A stretch of DNA of 64,000 nucleotides from SAR202 cluster bacterium Io17-Chloro-G6 (GTDB lineage Bacteria > Chloroflexota > Dehalococcoidia > UBA3495), in assembly GCA_002816585.1 (NCBI GenBank), contig MUCT01000033.1:66564-130563 (forward strand), given 5' to 3'. Numbering within the stretch: position 1 is the first letter of the stretch; every line of letters begins with the position of its first letter. Of the stretch, positions 34,064-44,043 are shown one piece after another. The notes below the pieces were generated by a model. It made no database searches, was not told where the DNA came from, and saw nothing but the letters and a program-made list of their open reading frames with translations. Made by a program: the position numbers and the translations under genes.

Positions 34064-34456
34064 TCAGCCCGATGCCGACGCCCCGCGGGTGGCCAGCAAT
34101 TCTTGCAGTCCCTCGGAGAAGTCCCGTTTTATCATGACGGCGTCGCTCCCGAGTTCGCGGGCCTTCCGCAGGGTTTCCGGTTCGCCGTGGGGGCCATAGG
34201 ATACGATCCTGGGCCGGGCTCCAGGCTCCCCAGTTGACCTCAGACTCTCCAAGGCCTCGGTCCAGACCGGCTCGTCCATCTCCAAGTCAACCAACACCAA
34301 AGGCACGTTATGGGACGCCACGGCCTCCATGAACTTGGCGGCGGTCGACTCGCTGACAGTGTCCAAGCCGCCGGCTTCGGCGGCCGCCTCGATACGAGGC
34401 ATGAAAAAGAGGTTACTCGTCAGGACCAGCACAGTTTCTTTCTTTCCCATGGTCAT
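34064..34456 (-). CDS. Degenerate receiver-like (CheY-fold) protein
   Basis: 130 residues. Strand-helix order and the segment NVPLVLVDLEMDE, with an Asp at the position of the phospho-acceptor, resemble a response-regulator receiver. A Lys in AVMIKRDF fits the conserved Lys, but the acidic pair normally in the first loop is replaced by LTSN, so normal metal-dependent phosphorylation is unlikely. There is no output domain. Its ATG overlaps the stop codon of the zinc-ribbon gene by one base, implying coupled translation. It probably acts with the Fe-S oxidoreductase upstream. Function unknown. Confidence 0.6.
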   Translation of the reverse strand: MTMGKKETVLVLTSNLFFMPRIEAAAEAGGLDTVSESTAAKFMEAVASHNVPLVLVDLEMDEPVWTEALESLRSTGEPGARPRIVSYGPHGEPETLRKARELGSDAVMIKRDFSEGLQELLATRGASASG

Positions 34457-34713
34457 CAGTCCTTTGAGGATCCGGACGTCTCATCTGAGAACGGGACAGC
34501 GGGCACCGCTTTCGGATAGCTTTTCTGCTCGTCCTCGATGGATTTCAGCCTCCCGGCCACGTCGCGGACCACGGGGCGGACCGCCTGACATTTGGGACAC
34601 CATTCAGTCTCCTTGGTGGAGAGCATCATATTGTCCTTCTTGATTGTCATTGTCTCGATCTCGGTCCCGCATTCGCCGCAGGAACGGACGATGTTTACTT
34701 CATTTATGGGCAT
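34456..34713 (-). CDS. Small zinc-ribbon protein
   Basis: 85 residues from ATG 34713 (a start at 34752 would overlap the previous gene). Two CxxC pairs are spaced for one zinc site: SCGECG near residue 11 and WCPKCQ near 38. The remainder is charged, ending in a Pro- and Ser-rich tail. It starts seven bases after the Fe-S protein gene and overlaps the next gene by one base. The context suggests a helper for the membrane oxidoreductase, for example in assembly or as a regulator, but no family name is recognised. Confidence 0.6.
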   Translation of the reverse strand: MPINEVNIVRSCGECGTEIETMTIKKDNMMLSTKETEWCPKCQAVRPVVRDVAGRLKSIEDEQKSYPKAVPAVPFSDETSGSSKD

Positions 34714-34720
34714 ATATCGA

Positions 34721-36751
34721 TCACAGGTCCAGGCTCTCGGCCAGAATCTCAAGCACGTCTTTCGCGTCTTTCTCGGTATCCAGCCCCTTGGCTTGGATAC
34801 CTTCAGTCATCATCTGTAGGCAGAAGGGGCAGGAAACTCCCACGGTCGGGGCTTCGGTTTCCAAGAATTGGTCGGTGCGGGCGTGGTTAACCCTGGTTCC
34901 CTGGCTCTCTTCGATCCACATATGACCGCCGCCGGCGCCGCAGCAGAACCCTCTCTCGCGGCAACGGGAGCCCATCTCCACCAACTTGAGTCCGGGGATG
35001 GCCTTGGCCACGTTGCGGGGCTCGTCGTAAACGCCGTTGTGGCGGCCTAGGAAGCATGAATCGTGGTAGGCCATGGTGACGTCCATCATCTTCACCGGTT
35101 TGATTTTGCCGCTGCCGATGAGTTGGTCAACAAACTGGCTATAATGAAGGACCTCGAAGTTGCCACCAAACTGTGGGTATTCATTCTTCATCGTGTTGAA
35201 GCAGTGCGGGCAGATCGTCACCACCTTCTTCACATTGTAGCCGTTCATGGTCTCGATGTTCTGTTGGGCGAGTATCTGGAACAGGTACTCGTTGCCCATG
35301 CGCCGGGCCGGGTCGCCGGTGCAGGTTTCCTCGTCACCCAGGATGGCGAAGTCAACCCCGGCGGCCTTCAGCACCTTGGCCATGGACCGGGCGATGGCCT
35401 GACTACGCTGTTCCAGGGCCGGAGTGCAGCCAACCCAAAACAGCACCTCGGCGTCGGGTTTCTCGGCCAGGGTGGGCACCTCAAGTCCCTCCGCCCAATC
35501 AGTGCGGGAATACTGAGTGCCGCGCCAGGGATGGCCTCGCTGTTCCATGCTGAGCAGGGCGTTCATCGCCGTCTCGGGGGCCTTTGATTCCTCGAGGATC
35601 AGGTAGCGGCGCATATCCATTATTGTGGGCACATGCTCCACCACCACAGGGCATTCCTCCATGCAGGCGCCGCAATTCAGGCAATCCCAGATCGAGGCCT
35701 CGGAGATCACCCCGTCCAGGATGGGTGATGGTTCGACATGGTCCGGGTTGCGCTCGCCCTGATGGCCAATGGACACCATGTGGTCTTTCAGGTTTTCCAC
35801 GATGTGCATGGGCGAGAGCTGTTTGCCGGTCAGGTTGGCGGGACAGGAGTCGGTGCAGCGGCCGCAAACTGCGCAGGCGTAGCCGTCCAGAAGTTGCTTC
35901 CAGGTGAAGTCCTGTACGCGCCCTGCGCCGAATTTCTCGGTGTTTTCCAGGTTGATGGGCTGCAGAGCCCCCTTTGGCTCCAATGACCTAAAGAATGCGT
36001 TCACCGGGGCGGCAAACATGTGCATGTGCTTGGTGAATGGGATGTAAACGGTGAAGACCAGGATGATGGACAGGTGGGTCCACCAGAAGACGCCCTGCAG
36101 GGTGTTCGCGGCGCTGGCGCCCACACCCCAATCTGTGAACAAATTGCCCAGGGCTCTGCCAATGGGGACGTCCGTTTCGGGGCCGGTCCCGCCCTGGGCC
36201 ACCCAGAAGGCATGGGTCAACAGGGTTGAAAGCATCAACCCTGCTATAAGGACGACGATGATCAGGGCATCGGAGTGACGGGTGAGGTCGAAGCTGAGAC
36301 GGTGGGGTTTTAGAACCCATCTGCGGACGAATGCCCAGACCAAGACAACGAATAGAACGGCGGCGAGGATGTCCAGATAGCTGCTGTAAACCCTGACACC
36401 GGTCTCAGTGAGCAGCCATTCGGGGAATCCCGGCCGCACCGAAGCGGCGAAGATGAAGATTCCGTAGCTAAGCATGAAGGTGAGGAATCCCCAGAAGATG
36501 GTGGCGTGGCCGATTCCGGCATAGTCGCCGTACTTGACTCTCTGAAGAACCCTTTGTTGGCCCAAGGCGATCAGCAGTGCGCCGTTCAGCCGCCTGAGGG
36601 GCTGGTCGAACCGGGCAGCCGCTTTGCCTTGAAGCACGAGCCGGACGACCCTGACATAAAAGGCGTAATGAAACACGGCCAGGGCCAAGCCCAGCAACAG
36701 AAACACGCCGACCCAGAGGGGCAGCGCTCCAATATCTCCAGGAGGAACCAA
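34721..36751 (-). CDS. Membrane-bound Fe-S oxidoreductase, ETF:menaquinone oxidoreductase (EMO/FadF)-like
   Basis: 676 residues from TTG 36751. Residues about 10-240 contain five or six membrane helices with His residues typical of a NarI-like haem b domain. Two 4Fe-4S clusters follow (CAVCGRCTDSCP near 292 and CLNCGACMEECP near 359). The C-terminal half has two CCG-type domains, GCTPALEQRSQAI and CCGAGGGHMW, as in heterodisulfide reductase HdrD. This combination is that of the membrane protein that passes electrons from ETF or acyl-CoA dehydrogenase to menaquinone. It likely serves the acyl-CoA-based catabolism of the cell. The next two small genes follow at once. The weak ribosome binding site and TTG start make the N-terminus uncertain by some residues. 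Confidence 0.88.
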   Translation of the reverse strand: MVPPGDIGALPLWVGVFLLLGLALAVFHYAFYVRVVRLVLQGKAAARFDQPLRRLNGALLIALGQQRVLQRVKYGDYAGIGHATIFWGFLTFMLSYGIFIFAASVRPGFPEWLLTETGVRVYSSYLDILAAVLFVVLVWAFVRRWVLKPHRLSFDLTRHSDALIIVVLIAGLMLSTLLTHAFWVAQGGTGPETDVPIGRALGNLFTDWGVGASAANTLQGVFWWTHLSIILVFTVYIPFTKHMHMFAAPVNAFFRSLEPKGALQPINLENTEKFGAGRVQDFTWKQLLDGYACAVCGRCTDSCPANLTGKQLSPMHIVENLKDHMVSIGHQGERNPDHVEPSPILDGVISEASIWDCLNCGACMEECPVVVEHVPTIMDMRRYLILEESKAPETAMNALLSMEQRGHPWRGTQYSRTDWAEGLEVPTLAEKPDAEVLFWVGCTPALEQRSQAIARSMAKVLKAAGVDFAILGDEETCTGDPARRMGNEYLFQILAQQNIETMNGYNVKKVVTICPHCFNTMKNEYPQFGGNFEVLHYSQFVDQLIGSGKIKPVKMMDVTMAYHDSCFLGRHNGVYDEPRNVAKAIPGLKLVEMGSRCRERGFCCGAGGGHMWIEESQGTRVNHARTDQFLETEAPTVGVSCPFCLQMMTEGIQAKGLDTEKDAKDVLEILAESLDL

Positions 36752-36773
36752 ACTCTACACCTGTTTTCCTAAA

Positions 36774-36797
36774 CTGTGGACCGTGGACTGCGGACTA
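36774..36797. repeat. Short GGACCGTGGAC-type tandem repeat
   Basis: GTGGACCGTGGACTGCGGACT contains three near copies of a seven-base GTGGACy/GCGGACt unit. It resembles dispersed low-complexity repeats. It lies upstream of the Fe-S protein start. Confidence 0.4.
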
Positions 36798-36816
36798 CCG
36801 AGGTATTAACCAACTC

Positions 36817-36887
36817 GGCTGACAGCTTGTCAGCGGCACCCATCTTATCACGTAGCAGGCGCGGTCCCAACTTGGTGGGACGCGCCT
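36817..36887. repeat. Two intergenic hairpins
   Basis: GCTGACA-GCT-TGTCAGC is a perfect 7-base stem near 36818. AGGCGCGGTCCCA (36857-36869) pairs with TGGGACGCGCCT (36876-36887) with one bulged base. Both lie between the Fe-S gene start and the flavin monooxygenase stop. The second may end transcription of the monooxygenase gene but has no T-run. Confidence 0.5.
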
Positions 36888-36928
36888 GAATCGCATGGTT
36901 CGCCGAGCTTCGGCCAAACCCATTTGGC

Positions 36929-37939
36929 TCAGAAATCTTTTATGCGGGGTATGACTTCACGGCCCAGGAGTTCGATCTGCTTGAGCACTTGATCATGGGG
37001 CATGCCGGGCCACTGCATCCGGCAGATCATATGGTTCACGCCCAGTTCGTCTGAATAGCGGCGGAACTCGGTCACGATGTCGTCGGGTGAGCCCAGCAGA
37101 AACCGGTCTTTGGCCAGGTCCTGATATGGAACGCTGAAACTCTGATCACCGGGCAGCGCCTTGTCCTGACCCCAGGCGGCATAGGCCTGGTATTTGGCCT
37201 CAAGATAGGGTTGGCTTTCGATGTAGGCGGTTTCCCGGTCCAGGGCCACGTACATCTCCCGCATCATGGGTAGTTCTTCCGGGACCGGTCGTCCAAACTC
37301 GTCCAATGCCGCTTTATACCGGGTCCATTGGTCAGCAACCATGGGCACGGTGGCATGGGGATTGATCAGCCAAGGGGAACCCCAGCGGGCGGCCCGGCGA
37401 ATGGCGACATCATTGTTGGCCGCCACCCAGATGGGGGGATGGGGATTCTGGACCGGCCTGGTGCCAATCTTGGTCTTGGGCACGGTATAGTACTTGCCGT
37501 TGAACTCCACCTCGTCTTCGCTCCACAGCCGCTTGATCAGGTCCATGGCCTCGTTCAAGCGGCCAACCCGCTCGCCCCGTTGGACCCCAAAGGCGGTGTA
37601 TTCTTCGTCGCGGTAGCCTAGGCCGACGCCAAAAACAAATCGCCCATTGGTGATGCAGTCCAAGGTCGCGATGCTTTCAGCCAACTCCACAGGGTTATGG
37701 AGGGGGACCAGGATTACAGTGGCAGCCACCTGCATATCACCAGCCTCGGCGGCCAGCCGGGATAGCAAGGGGAAGACCGTGCTCATCTGATAGGGGGCAG
37801 CCAGGTAATGCTGACCGGTGGCAATGAGACTGAACCCCGCCTCCCGGGCCGCCCTCACTTGTTCAACGCTGTCTTGAATCTTCTGAGGCATGGACTCGCC
37901 GGGAAGATATTGATTGGTGACGAAAAAACCTAGTTTCAA
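36929..37939 (-). CDS. LLM class flavin-dependent oxidoreductase (luciferase-like)
   Basis: 336 residues, TTG start at 37939 behind AAGGGGG. The first strand KLGFFVTNQYLPG, the ATGQHYLAAPYQMS segment, FGVGLGYRDEEYTAFG and the C-terminal DELGVNHMICRMQWPGM are standard for bacterial luciferase-like monooxygenases. These use reduced flavin (FMNH2 or F420H2) and oxygen to attack carbon compounds. F420 or FMN use cannot be decided from the sequence. A second family member is at 47319-48203. Multiple paralogues of this family are typical of SAR202-type genomes. Substrate unknown. Confidence 0.92.
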   Translation of the reverse strand: MKLGFFVTNQYLPGESMPQKIQDSVEQVRAAREAGFSLIATGQHYLAAPYQMSTVFPLLSRLAAEAGDMQVAATVILVPLHNPVELAESIATLDCITNGRFVFGVGLGYRDEEYTAFGVQRGERVGRLNEAMDLIKRLWSEDEVEFNGKYYTVPKTKIGTRPVQNPHPPIWVAANNDVAIRRAARWGSPWLINPHATVPMVADQWTRYKAALDEFGRPVPEELPMMREMYVALDRETAYIESQPYLEAKYQAYAAWGQDKALPGDQSFSVPYQDLAKDRFLLGSPDDIVTEFRRYSDELGVNHMICRMQWPGMPHDQVLKQIELLGREVIPRIKDF

Positions 37940-38147
37940 GGAACCCCCTTATTAACGGTGCAAATCAGGTATAACGGCACACGCAAAACGCATATATTTC
38001 TCATACGTTTACTTACGGCTAGAGATGTATTGTATTCCGCAGGCATTCCGGCGGCAATCGCAAATACCCTTGCCACACTCTGGTAAAACCAGTAGAATCC
38101 GCGACTGACGCCTAGTTCTTATCCTCGTTCACAGAAGTAGGAGTAAC
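37940..38147. other. Divergent intergenic region
   Basis: 208 bases between the flavin monooxygenase and FAH genes, AT-richer than the surroundings. The right part carries the promoter at 38070-38098. Nothing else was recognised. Confidence 0.45.
38070..38098 (+). promoter_or_regulatory. Sigma-70 promoter for the FAH-family gene
   Basis: TTGCCA (38070-38075) and TAGAAT (38093-38098) are 17 bases apart, 49 bases upstream of the ATG, with AGTAGGAG as the ribosome binding site. Confidence 0.6.
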
Positions 38148-38939
38148 ATGAAAATTGCACGATTCCGCAGCAACGGCAGGACCGCATTCGGTGTGGTCCA
38201 AGATGATGAGGTGGTGGAGATCCGCGGCAGTATCTATACGCGGTTCCGGATGACCGACACCAAGCACCGGCTGCAGGACGTGAAGATTCTACCTCCTACG
38301 GAACCCTCTGAGATTTGGTGTCCTGGTCTAAATTTCGCCAACCACCTGGAGTTTGCTGCCGGGGTGTTGGGCGACGAGAACCCCACGGTACCCGAGCACC
38401 CGGAGCCTTGGATCAAAGCCAGGGGCTCCCTCACCGGAACGGGAGAGCCGATCATTCTCCCCAACGATTCTTCCGGAGACATCCATTATGAGGGCGAGGC
38501 CGTCGCGGTCATCGGCAAGATATGCCGCCGGATAACCCCGCAAGAAGCCCCCAAGTGCATCCTGGGGTACACCTGTGGCAACGACGTTAGCGACCGCGCT
38601 TGGCAGAAGGACGATTGGACGTTCTGGCGCGCCAAGGGTTCCGACACCTTTGCCCCGGTAGGGCCTTGGATCGACACCGATGTCGACCCGCAAAAGCTGG
38701 AAATGATCGTTCGGCTGAACGGGGAGGAGGTGCAGCACGGCCGCACGGAAGAGATGCTGTTCACCTTCGCCGAAATCGTAAGCTACATCAGCCAACAGGT
38801 GACATTGCGGCCGGGAGACTTGGTCTTCTCGGGCAGCACCGGGGTTACGGTGGCCCTGAAGCCGGAGGACCAGGTGGAGGTTGAGATACCCGGCATCGGC
38901 GTATTGAGTAATCCTGTGGAGGCAGAAGCAATTGCGTAG
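38148..38939 (+). CDS. Fumarylacetoacetate hydrolase (FAH) family protein
   Basis: 263 residues. Conserved blocks are ILPPTEPSEIWCPGLNFANH, the metal-binding HYEGEAVAVIG (Glu-x-Glu) near 113, GNDVSDRAWQ with Asp near 146, KGSDTFAPVGPWI near 162 and a C-terminal GDLVFSGSTGV. The family hydrolyses or decarboxylates beta-diketones and related oxo-acids with a divalent metal, for example in aromatic catabolism. It is a single gene with its own promoter and terminator. Precise substrate is unknown; HpaG, UGL and oxaloacetate decarboxylase-like activities occur in the same family. Confidence 0.92.
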   Translation: MKIARFRSNGRTAFGVVQDDEVVEIRGSIYTRFRMTDTKHRLQDVKILPPTEPSEIWCPGLNFANHLEFAAGVLGDENPTVPEHPEPWIKARGSLTGTGEPIILPNDSSGDIHYEGEAVAVIGKICRRITPQEAPKCILGYTCGNDVSDRAWQKDDWTFWRAKGSDTFAPVGPWIDTDVDPQKLEMIVRLNGEEVQHGRTEEMLFTFAEIVSYISQQVTLRPGDLVFSGSTGVTVALKPEDQVEVEIPGIGVLSNPVEAEAIA

Positions 38940-38978
38940 TCTGCTCAACAGACTCACCCCCGAGTAATTCCAGACACC

Positions 38979-39013
38979 AAAAAGCCTTCCCGTCACGTCG
39001 GGAAGGCTTTTTA
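38979..39013. terminator. Bidirectional terminator after the FAH gene
   Basis: AAAAAGCCTTCCCG pairs with CGGGAAGGCTTTTT around TCACGT. It serves the FAH gene on plus and the convergent M16 peptidase gene on minus. Confidence 0.93.
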
Positions 39014-39037
39014 AGTTCTAAGAAATTTGGGTCCGGG

Positions 39038-40300
39038 TCAGTAATGTAGTAATCCGGTTAGAGCCTTGGCTCCGCCACGGGGACCGACCACCGCCAACCG
39101 AAATTTGCTGTCATCCAATAACTCATTGGACACCCTGGCCACGTCCGAGGCATTCACGGCGTCCAGCAGGTCCACAACCTCGTCGGCGGTGCGTACGTTG
39201 TCTTGGAGTAGTTCTTGGACGCCCAGCCAAGAAGCGACGGCCCGCGTGTCTTCCATTCGGAGCAGCAGGCGCCCTTTGGAATATTCTTTGGCCTTGTGAA
39301 GCTCTTGTTCGCTGGGTGGTTCGTGCATACCCTTGAACTCTTGGACGATGGTCTTCACGGCATCATTGGTCTTTTGGGGTTCCACACCACAGTAGACCAC
39401 AAGCGAACCGGTGTCCCGGAAGGAGCTGGTTGAACTCTGCACGTCGTAGGCCAAACCCTGTTCCTCTCGAAGGTTCAAGAACAGGCGGCTGCTCATGCCA
39501 TCGCCCAATATGGTGTTCATCAGGTTGAAGGCATACCGGTCAGGATGATTGAGGGACAGGCCCGGCACGGCCAAACACACGTGAGACTGGTCGCTGCGGC
39601 GGCGGTCGATCTTGACAACGGGGCCTTGGACTCCGTCGGTGGCCGGTTCCCACTTCAAGGGTTCCAGGGGTTTCCAGTCGCGGGTGGTTTCAACAAGCAT
39701 GTCGACCACTTCGTCGTGAGTCACGTTTCCGGCTACAGCCACCACCGTGTTGGCCGGATTGTACTGTTGGCGCATGTATTCGCGGATATCTTTTTGCTGG
39801 ATGTCCGCCACCGACTCCGGAGTGCCGCCGACGTCGCGGCCCATAGCCTGGTCCGGCCACATCGCCTCGTCGATCAGCAGGTCCACCCGGTATGAGGGTT
39901 GGTCGTAGGTCATGCGGAGTTCTTCCTGTATGACCTCGCGCTCCTTCTCCACATCTTCCGGTTCGAGCCGGGAGTTCAGCACCATATCAAGCAGCACGGC
40001 GAACGCGGTTTTGTAGTGGAGACGGGCAACCTTGCACCAGAACACGGTCATCTCACGGTCGGTGCTGGCGTTCATCACTCCGCCGACGCCTTCAATGGCT
40101 TCACTGACGGCTCGGGCAGTGGGCCAATTCTCCGTGCCTTTGAAGGGCAGGTGCTCGATGAAGTGAGAGACGCCGGCCAGTGCATCAGATTCATACCGGG
40201 AACCCGCGCCGACGCAGATGACCATGGAGACCGACTGGGTATGGGCCATCGTCGACGTCAGGACGCGCAGTTTATTATCCAAGACTGAACGTTGGTACAT
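39038..40300 (-). CDS. M16 family zinc metallopeptidase (processing-peptidase type)
   Basis: 420 residues from ATG 40300, with GGGGAG just upstream; the open frame continues to 40603 but the added 101 residues have no family similarity. The zinc motif is HFIEH (HxxEH) near residue 45, with the downstream Glu in EREVIQEEL near 121 as third ligand. The C-terminal half is the inactive homologous domain, with the Arg/Tyr-type LNLREEQGLAYDVQ block. It is likely a cytoplasmic or processing-type peptidase for short peptides. The gene is followed downstream by a terminator and preceded by the MBL gene 41 bases away. Confidence 0.93.
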   Translation of the reverse strand: MYQRSVLDNKLRVLTSTMAHTQSVSMVICVGAGSRYESDALAGVSHFIEHLPFKGTENWPTARAVSEAIEGVGGVMNASTDREMTVFWCKVARLHYKTAFAVLLDMVLNSRLEPEDVEKEREVIQEELRMTYDQPSYRVDLLIDEAMWPDQAMGRDVGGTPESVADIQQKDIREYMRQQYNPANTVVAVAGNVTHDEVVDMLVETTRDWKPLEPLKWEPATDGVQGPVVKIDRRRSDQSHVCLAVPGLSLNHPDRYAFNLMNTILGDGMSSRLFLNLREEQGLAYDVQSSTSSFRDTGSLVVYCGVEPQKTNDAVKTIVQEFKGMHEPPSEQELHKAKEYSKGRLLLRMEDTRAVASWLGVQELLQDNVRTADEVVDLLDAVNASDVARVSNELLDDSKFRLAVVGPRGGAKALTGLLHY

Positions 40301-40341
40301 GTACTCCCCTGGGTTTGATACCGGAATTAAAGATATCTGGG

Positions 40342-40983
40342 TTAAGTTTTGAGCCAGTCCACGTCGCCGTGCAAGTCCGCCGGGTGCGAACGTGAAGCGA
40401 AATCGGTGTAGCGGCGCCGGGCCTCGCCGATGGTAGTGTCGTCCCCGTGGCCGGGATAGACGAAGGTGTCGTCGGACAGAGGCAGCAGCTTGCCAGTGAT
40501 GCTGTTCAGCAGTTGGGTTAACGCCTCTGGACTGCGAGTCTTGCCGGGACCACCGGGGAACAGCGTATCCCCGGAGAACAGGTGCTTGCCCACCAGGAAG
40601 CAAGATGCTCCGTCGGTATGGCCGGGTGTGTTCAAAACCTGGAGTTCTTGGTTTCCGAACTTAATGACCTTGCCGTCGGTCAAATCCAAGTCCGGGGTCC
40701 GGGGCAGGGCATGGGCGTCGGCGGGAGAGATTCCCACCGGAGCGTCTACTTTGCCGGTGATTTCGCCGAAGCCTGCTAAGTGGTCGCCGTGATTGTGGGT
40801 AATCAATATCGCTTTGATGTTCTCGTCGCCGATGACGCCCAAGAGCTTCTCCGGTTCCCCTGGGGTGTCGATCAATATGCATTCGTTGGTCTCAGGGCAG
40901 GTAATCAGGTAGCCGTTGTTCATCATGGCGCTCATACCGGCAACCTTGGTAATCTTTACTTCCGCGTCATAGTGCAGTGGCAT
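40342..40983 (-). CDS. Metallo-beta-lactamase fold hydrolase (glyoxalase II-like)
   Basis: 213 residues. The metal motif THNHGDH near residue 62, the second His in TPGHTDG near 118, the bridging Asp in LFSGDTLFPGG near 137 and the last His in YPGHGDD near 174 form the binuclear site of glyoxalase II-type hydrolases. It probably hydrolyses thioesters such as acyl-glutathione-like or other low-molecular-weight thiol esters. In organisms without glutathione, the real thiol is unknown. It begins at 40983 and precedes the M16 gene by 41 bases, so co-transcription is likely. Confidence 0.9.
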   Translation of the reverse strand: MPLHYDAEVKITKVAGMSAMMNNGYLITCPETNECILIDTPGEPEKLLGVIGDENIKAILITHNHGDHLAGFGEITGKVDAPVGISPADAHALPRTPDLDLTDGKVIKFGNQELQVLNTPGHTDGASCFLVGKHLFSGDTLFPGGPGKTRSPEALTQLLNSITGKLLPLSDDTFVYPGHGDDTTIGEARRRYTDFASRSHPADLHGDVDWLKT

Positions 40984-41058
40984 GTTTCTTCTCCCCGTGG
41001 TGATTTCGAATGATTGATTCTAGCAGACCGGATTGGCGGGCCGGTAACGGCGACCTGG

Positions 41059-44043
41059 CTAATCACCTGCCACCGCCACAGCAGGCTCATTGGCCGGGGA
41101 CTTTTTCTTTGGCGCGGACTTGGCCGTCTTCCGGACTGGTGATTTTGCTTTCGCCGCCTTAGTCGCGGGAACTGGCGTCTTGAGTACCCGCTTCAGGTAT
41201 TTGCCGGTGAGGGATTTCGCGTTGACGGCCAACTGCTCCGGAGTGCCGGTGGCGATGAGCCTGCCTCCCTTTCCGCCGGCGCCGGGACCCAGGTCAATCA
41301 CCCAGTCCGAATTCTTGATTACGTCCAGGTTGTGTTCGATGAGGATGACCGTGTTGCCACTGTCGACAATGCGATGGAGGACTCCAAGCAGGGCGGCACA
41401 GTCTGAAAATGAGAGGCCGGTGGTGGGTTCGTCGAGCAGGTAAACGGTCTTGCCCGTGGCCCGGCGGGAGAGTTCGGTTGCCAGCTTCACCCGCTGGGCT
41501 TCGCCGCCGGAGAGGGTGGTGGCGGGCTGTCCCAGGCGAATGTAGCCCAGACCCACGTCGCGCAGGGTCTCCAACTTGGGCTTGATGCGGGGATAATTGA
41601 TGAAGAACTCCAGCGCCTGAGCCACGGTCATGTCGAGGACGTCGGCGATGCTCTTGTCACGCAGGGTTACTTCCAACGCCTCGCGGTTGTAACGGCGGCC
41701 CTGGCAGATCTCGCAAGGAACGGTTACATCGGGCAAGAACTGCATCTCGATCTGGTTATAACCTTCACCCTGGCAGGCCTCGCAACGGCCGCCTTTAACA
41801 TTGAAGGAGAACCGGCCCGGCGCATAGCCGCGGACCCGGGATTCTGGCAAACTGGCGAAGAGGTCCCGGATCGGAGTGAACGCCCCGGTATAGGTGGCTG
41901 GGTTGCTCCGCGGAGTGCGTCCGATGGGCGATTGGTCGATGTTCACGACCTTGTCCACGCCCTCTATGCCCAGTACTTCGCCGTGCTCGCCTGGAACCTC
42001 TCGGCCTTTGTTGATCACCTGATTAAGCTTTTTGTACAGAATCTCGTAGACCAGGCTGCTCTTGCCAGAACCGGAAACACCGGTAATGCAGACCAATCGT
42101 CCCAGCGGGAAACGGACATCCACGTTTCGCAGGTTATTTTCTTTGGCGCCTTTGACCAGCAGTTCCCCGCCGTTTCCATTGCGCCGTTCCTCGGGGAGCG
42201 GGACGACCTTGCGGCCGCTAAGGTAGGCGCCGGTCAGCGAGTCGGCTGATGCCTCGATGTCAGCTACGGTCCCAGTAGCGACCACATGGCCACCGTGCTC
42301 ACCGGCGCCAGGTCCGAGGTCCGCGATGAAGTCGGCCGAACGCATCATGGCCTCGTCGTGCTCCACCACGATAACAGTGTTGCCCATGTCTCGCAGATGG
42401 ACCAGTGTGTCAATGAGGCGTCGGTCGTCGTGGGGATGGAGGCCAACGGTTGGTTCGTCGCAAACATAGAGCACGCCGGTCAGGCCGGATCCGATCTGGG
42501 TGGCCAGGCGCACTCGCTGGGCTTCGCCGCCGGAAAGGGTACGGGCGGTGCGGTCCATGGTTATGTAGTCCAAGCCTATGCCATCCAGAAAATTTACGCG
42601 ACCCTCGATCTCCTTCAAGACTTGGTTGGCGATGGTCTTCTCCCGGGCCGTGAGGACCATTTTCTTATGGGGACCGGGGGCGTCGGGGTCGATCTCTCTG
42701 ACCCACTCGGCCGCCTGGCCGATGTTCTTACTACAGACGTCCATGATCCCCAGGCCACAGACCGTGACGGCCAGAGCCTCGGGCCGCAGCCGCTTGCCGC
42801 CGCAGGACAGGCAAGGCCTGGCCGACATATAACGCTCGATTTGATGGCGCATATAATCGGATTCGGTCCTTTTGTAACGCCGTTCCAAGTTGGGAATTAC
42901 CCCTTCGAAGTTGGTGTCCCACGAATAGGATTGGCCGCGGTGGGTCCGGTGGCGGACGGTAACTTTCTTCTCATCATTTCCGTAGAGGATCAGGTCAATG
43001 TGTTTCTGGTCCAGGTCTTTCACCGGCGTTTTCGATGAGAAGCCATTGGCTTGGGCCACCGATTCCATCAGGCTGATGTACCAACTGCTTGAGGGGCCGC
43101 CCCGTGTCCAGGGAGTGATGGCCCCTTGGGACAGGGAAAGCTCCTTGTTGGAGATGATCAGATCGGGATCCAAAGCCAGCTTGTAGCCCAATCCGGTGCA
43201 GTCGGCGCAGGCGCCGTGGGGGCTGTTGAAGCTGAAGGTGCGGGGCTCGATCTCCGGCAGGCTGGTGTTGCACTTGGTGCAAGCAAATTGCTCGGAGAAA
43301 ACCAGAGTATCGCTACCCTCGACATGGGCTTCGACCACGCCGTCGCCTTCACGAAGGGCAGTCTCCACCGACTCGGCTACCCGGCTAATCTCAGTGTCGG
43401 GCCGCACGATCAAGCGGTCGACGACCAACTCGACGTAATGCCATTTTTTCTTGTCCAGGCCCAGGTCTCCCATCTCGTCAAGCATGAGAATCTCGCCGTT
43501 GACCCTGATGCGGACAAATCCGGAGCGGCGGGCGGCCTCAAACACGTCTTTATGCTCACCCTTCTTGCGGCGTATTTTTGGAGCCATCAAAGTTATCCGG
43601 CTGCCCTCTTCCAGACTCATGATGGCATCCACGATCTGGGAGATGGTCTGCCTCTCGACGGGACGGCCGCACTTGGGGCAGTGGGGCAGCCCCACCCTGG
43701 CAAACAACAGGCGCAGATAGTCGTAGATCTCGGTCACGGTGCCTACGGTGGATCGGGGATTATGTGAAACACCCTTCTGGTCGATGGAGATGGCCGGCGA
43801 AAGACCTTCGATGTAGTCGACGTCGGGTTTATCCATCCGGCCCAAGAACTGCCGGGCATAGGCCGAGAGGGATTCGACGTAGCGGCGTTGACCCTCTGCG
43901 TAAATGGTGTCGAAGGCCAGGGAACTCTTGCCGGAACCGGACACTCCAGTGATCACCACCAGCTTGTCTCTGGGAATGGTGATCTCTATGTTCCTGAGGT
44001 TGTGCTCCCGGGCGCCTTTAACGTGGATAAAATCCTGGGGCAT
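41059..44043 (-). CDS. uvrA: Excinuclease ABC subunit A
   Basis: 994 residues. Two ABC ATPase halves are visible with Walker [15 protein letters not shown] near residue 33 and [14 protein letters not shown] near 655. ABC signatures [14 protein letters not shown] and [14 protein letters not shown] are both intact. The zinc-finger Cys pairs (CPKCG, CxxC of CTKCN, and CEICQG) are present. UvrA recognises bulky DNA lesions with UvrB. The last 50 residues are an extra Lys, Ala and Pro-rich tail, as often seen in high-GC organisms. It is a single gene with no recognised LexA box upstream. Confidence 0.97.
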   Translation of the reverse strand: MPQDFIHVKGAREHNLRNIEITIPRDKLVVITGVSGSGKSSLAFDTIYAEGQRRYVESLSAYARQFLGRMDKPDVDYIEGLSPAISIDQKGVSHNPRSTVGTVTEIYDYLRLLFARVGLPHCPKCGRPVERQTISQIVDAIMSLEEGSRITLMAPKIRRKKGEHKDVFEAARRSGFVRIRVNGEILMLDEMGDLGLDKKKWHYVELVVDRLIVRPDTEISRVAESVETALREGDGVVEAHVEGSDTLVFSEQFACTKCNTSLPEIEPRTFSFNSPHGACADCTGLGYKLALDPDLIISNKELSLSQGAITPWTRGGPSSSWYISLMESVAQANGFSSKTPVKDLDQKHIDLILYGNDEKKVTVRHRTHRGQSYSWDTNFEGVIPNLERRYKRTESDYMRHQIERYMSARPCLSCGGKRLRPEALAVTVCGLGIMDVCSKNIGQAAEWVREIDPDAPGPHKKMVLTAREKTIANQVLKEIEGRVNFLDGIGLDYITMDRTARTLSGGEAQRVRLATQIGSGLTGVLYVCDEPTVGLHPHDDRRLIDTLVHLRDMGNTVIVVEHDEAMMRSADFIADLGPGAGEHGGHVVATGTVADIEASADSLTGAYLSGRKVVPLPEERRNGNGGELLVKGAKENNLRNVDVRFPLGRLVCITGVSGSGKSSLVYEILYKKLNQVINKGREVPGEHGEVLGIEGVDKVVNIDQSPIGRTPRSNPATYTGAFTPIRDLFASLPESRVRGYAPGRFSFNVKGGRCEACQGEGYNQIEMQFLPDVTVPCEICQGRRYNREALEVTLRDKSIADVLDMTVAQALEFFINYPRIKPKLETLRDVGLGYIRLGQPATTLSGGEAQRVKLATELSRRATGKTVYLLDEPTTGLSFSDCAALLGVLHRIVDSGNTVILIEHNLDVIKNSDWVIDLGPGAGGKGGRLIATGTPEQLAVNAKSLTGKYLKRVLKTPVPATKAAKAKSPVRKTAKSAPKKKSPANEPAVAVAGD

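Noticed and set aside
39038..40603. Longer 521-codon version of the M16 peptidase
   Set aside because: The first 101 residues are antisense to the downstream-side MBL gene region and lack family similarity; ATG 40300 has a proper ribosome binding site and starts at the family N-terminus.
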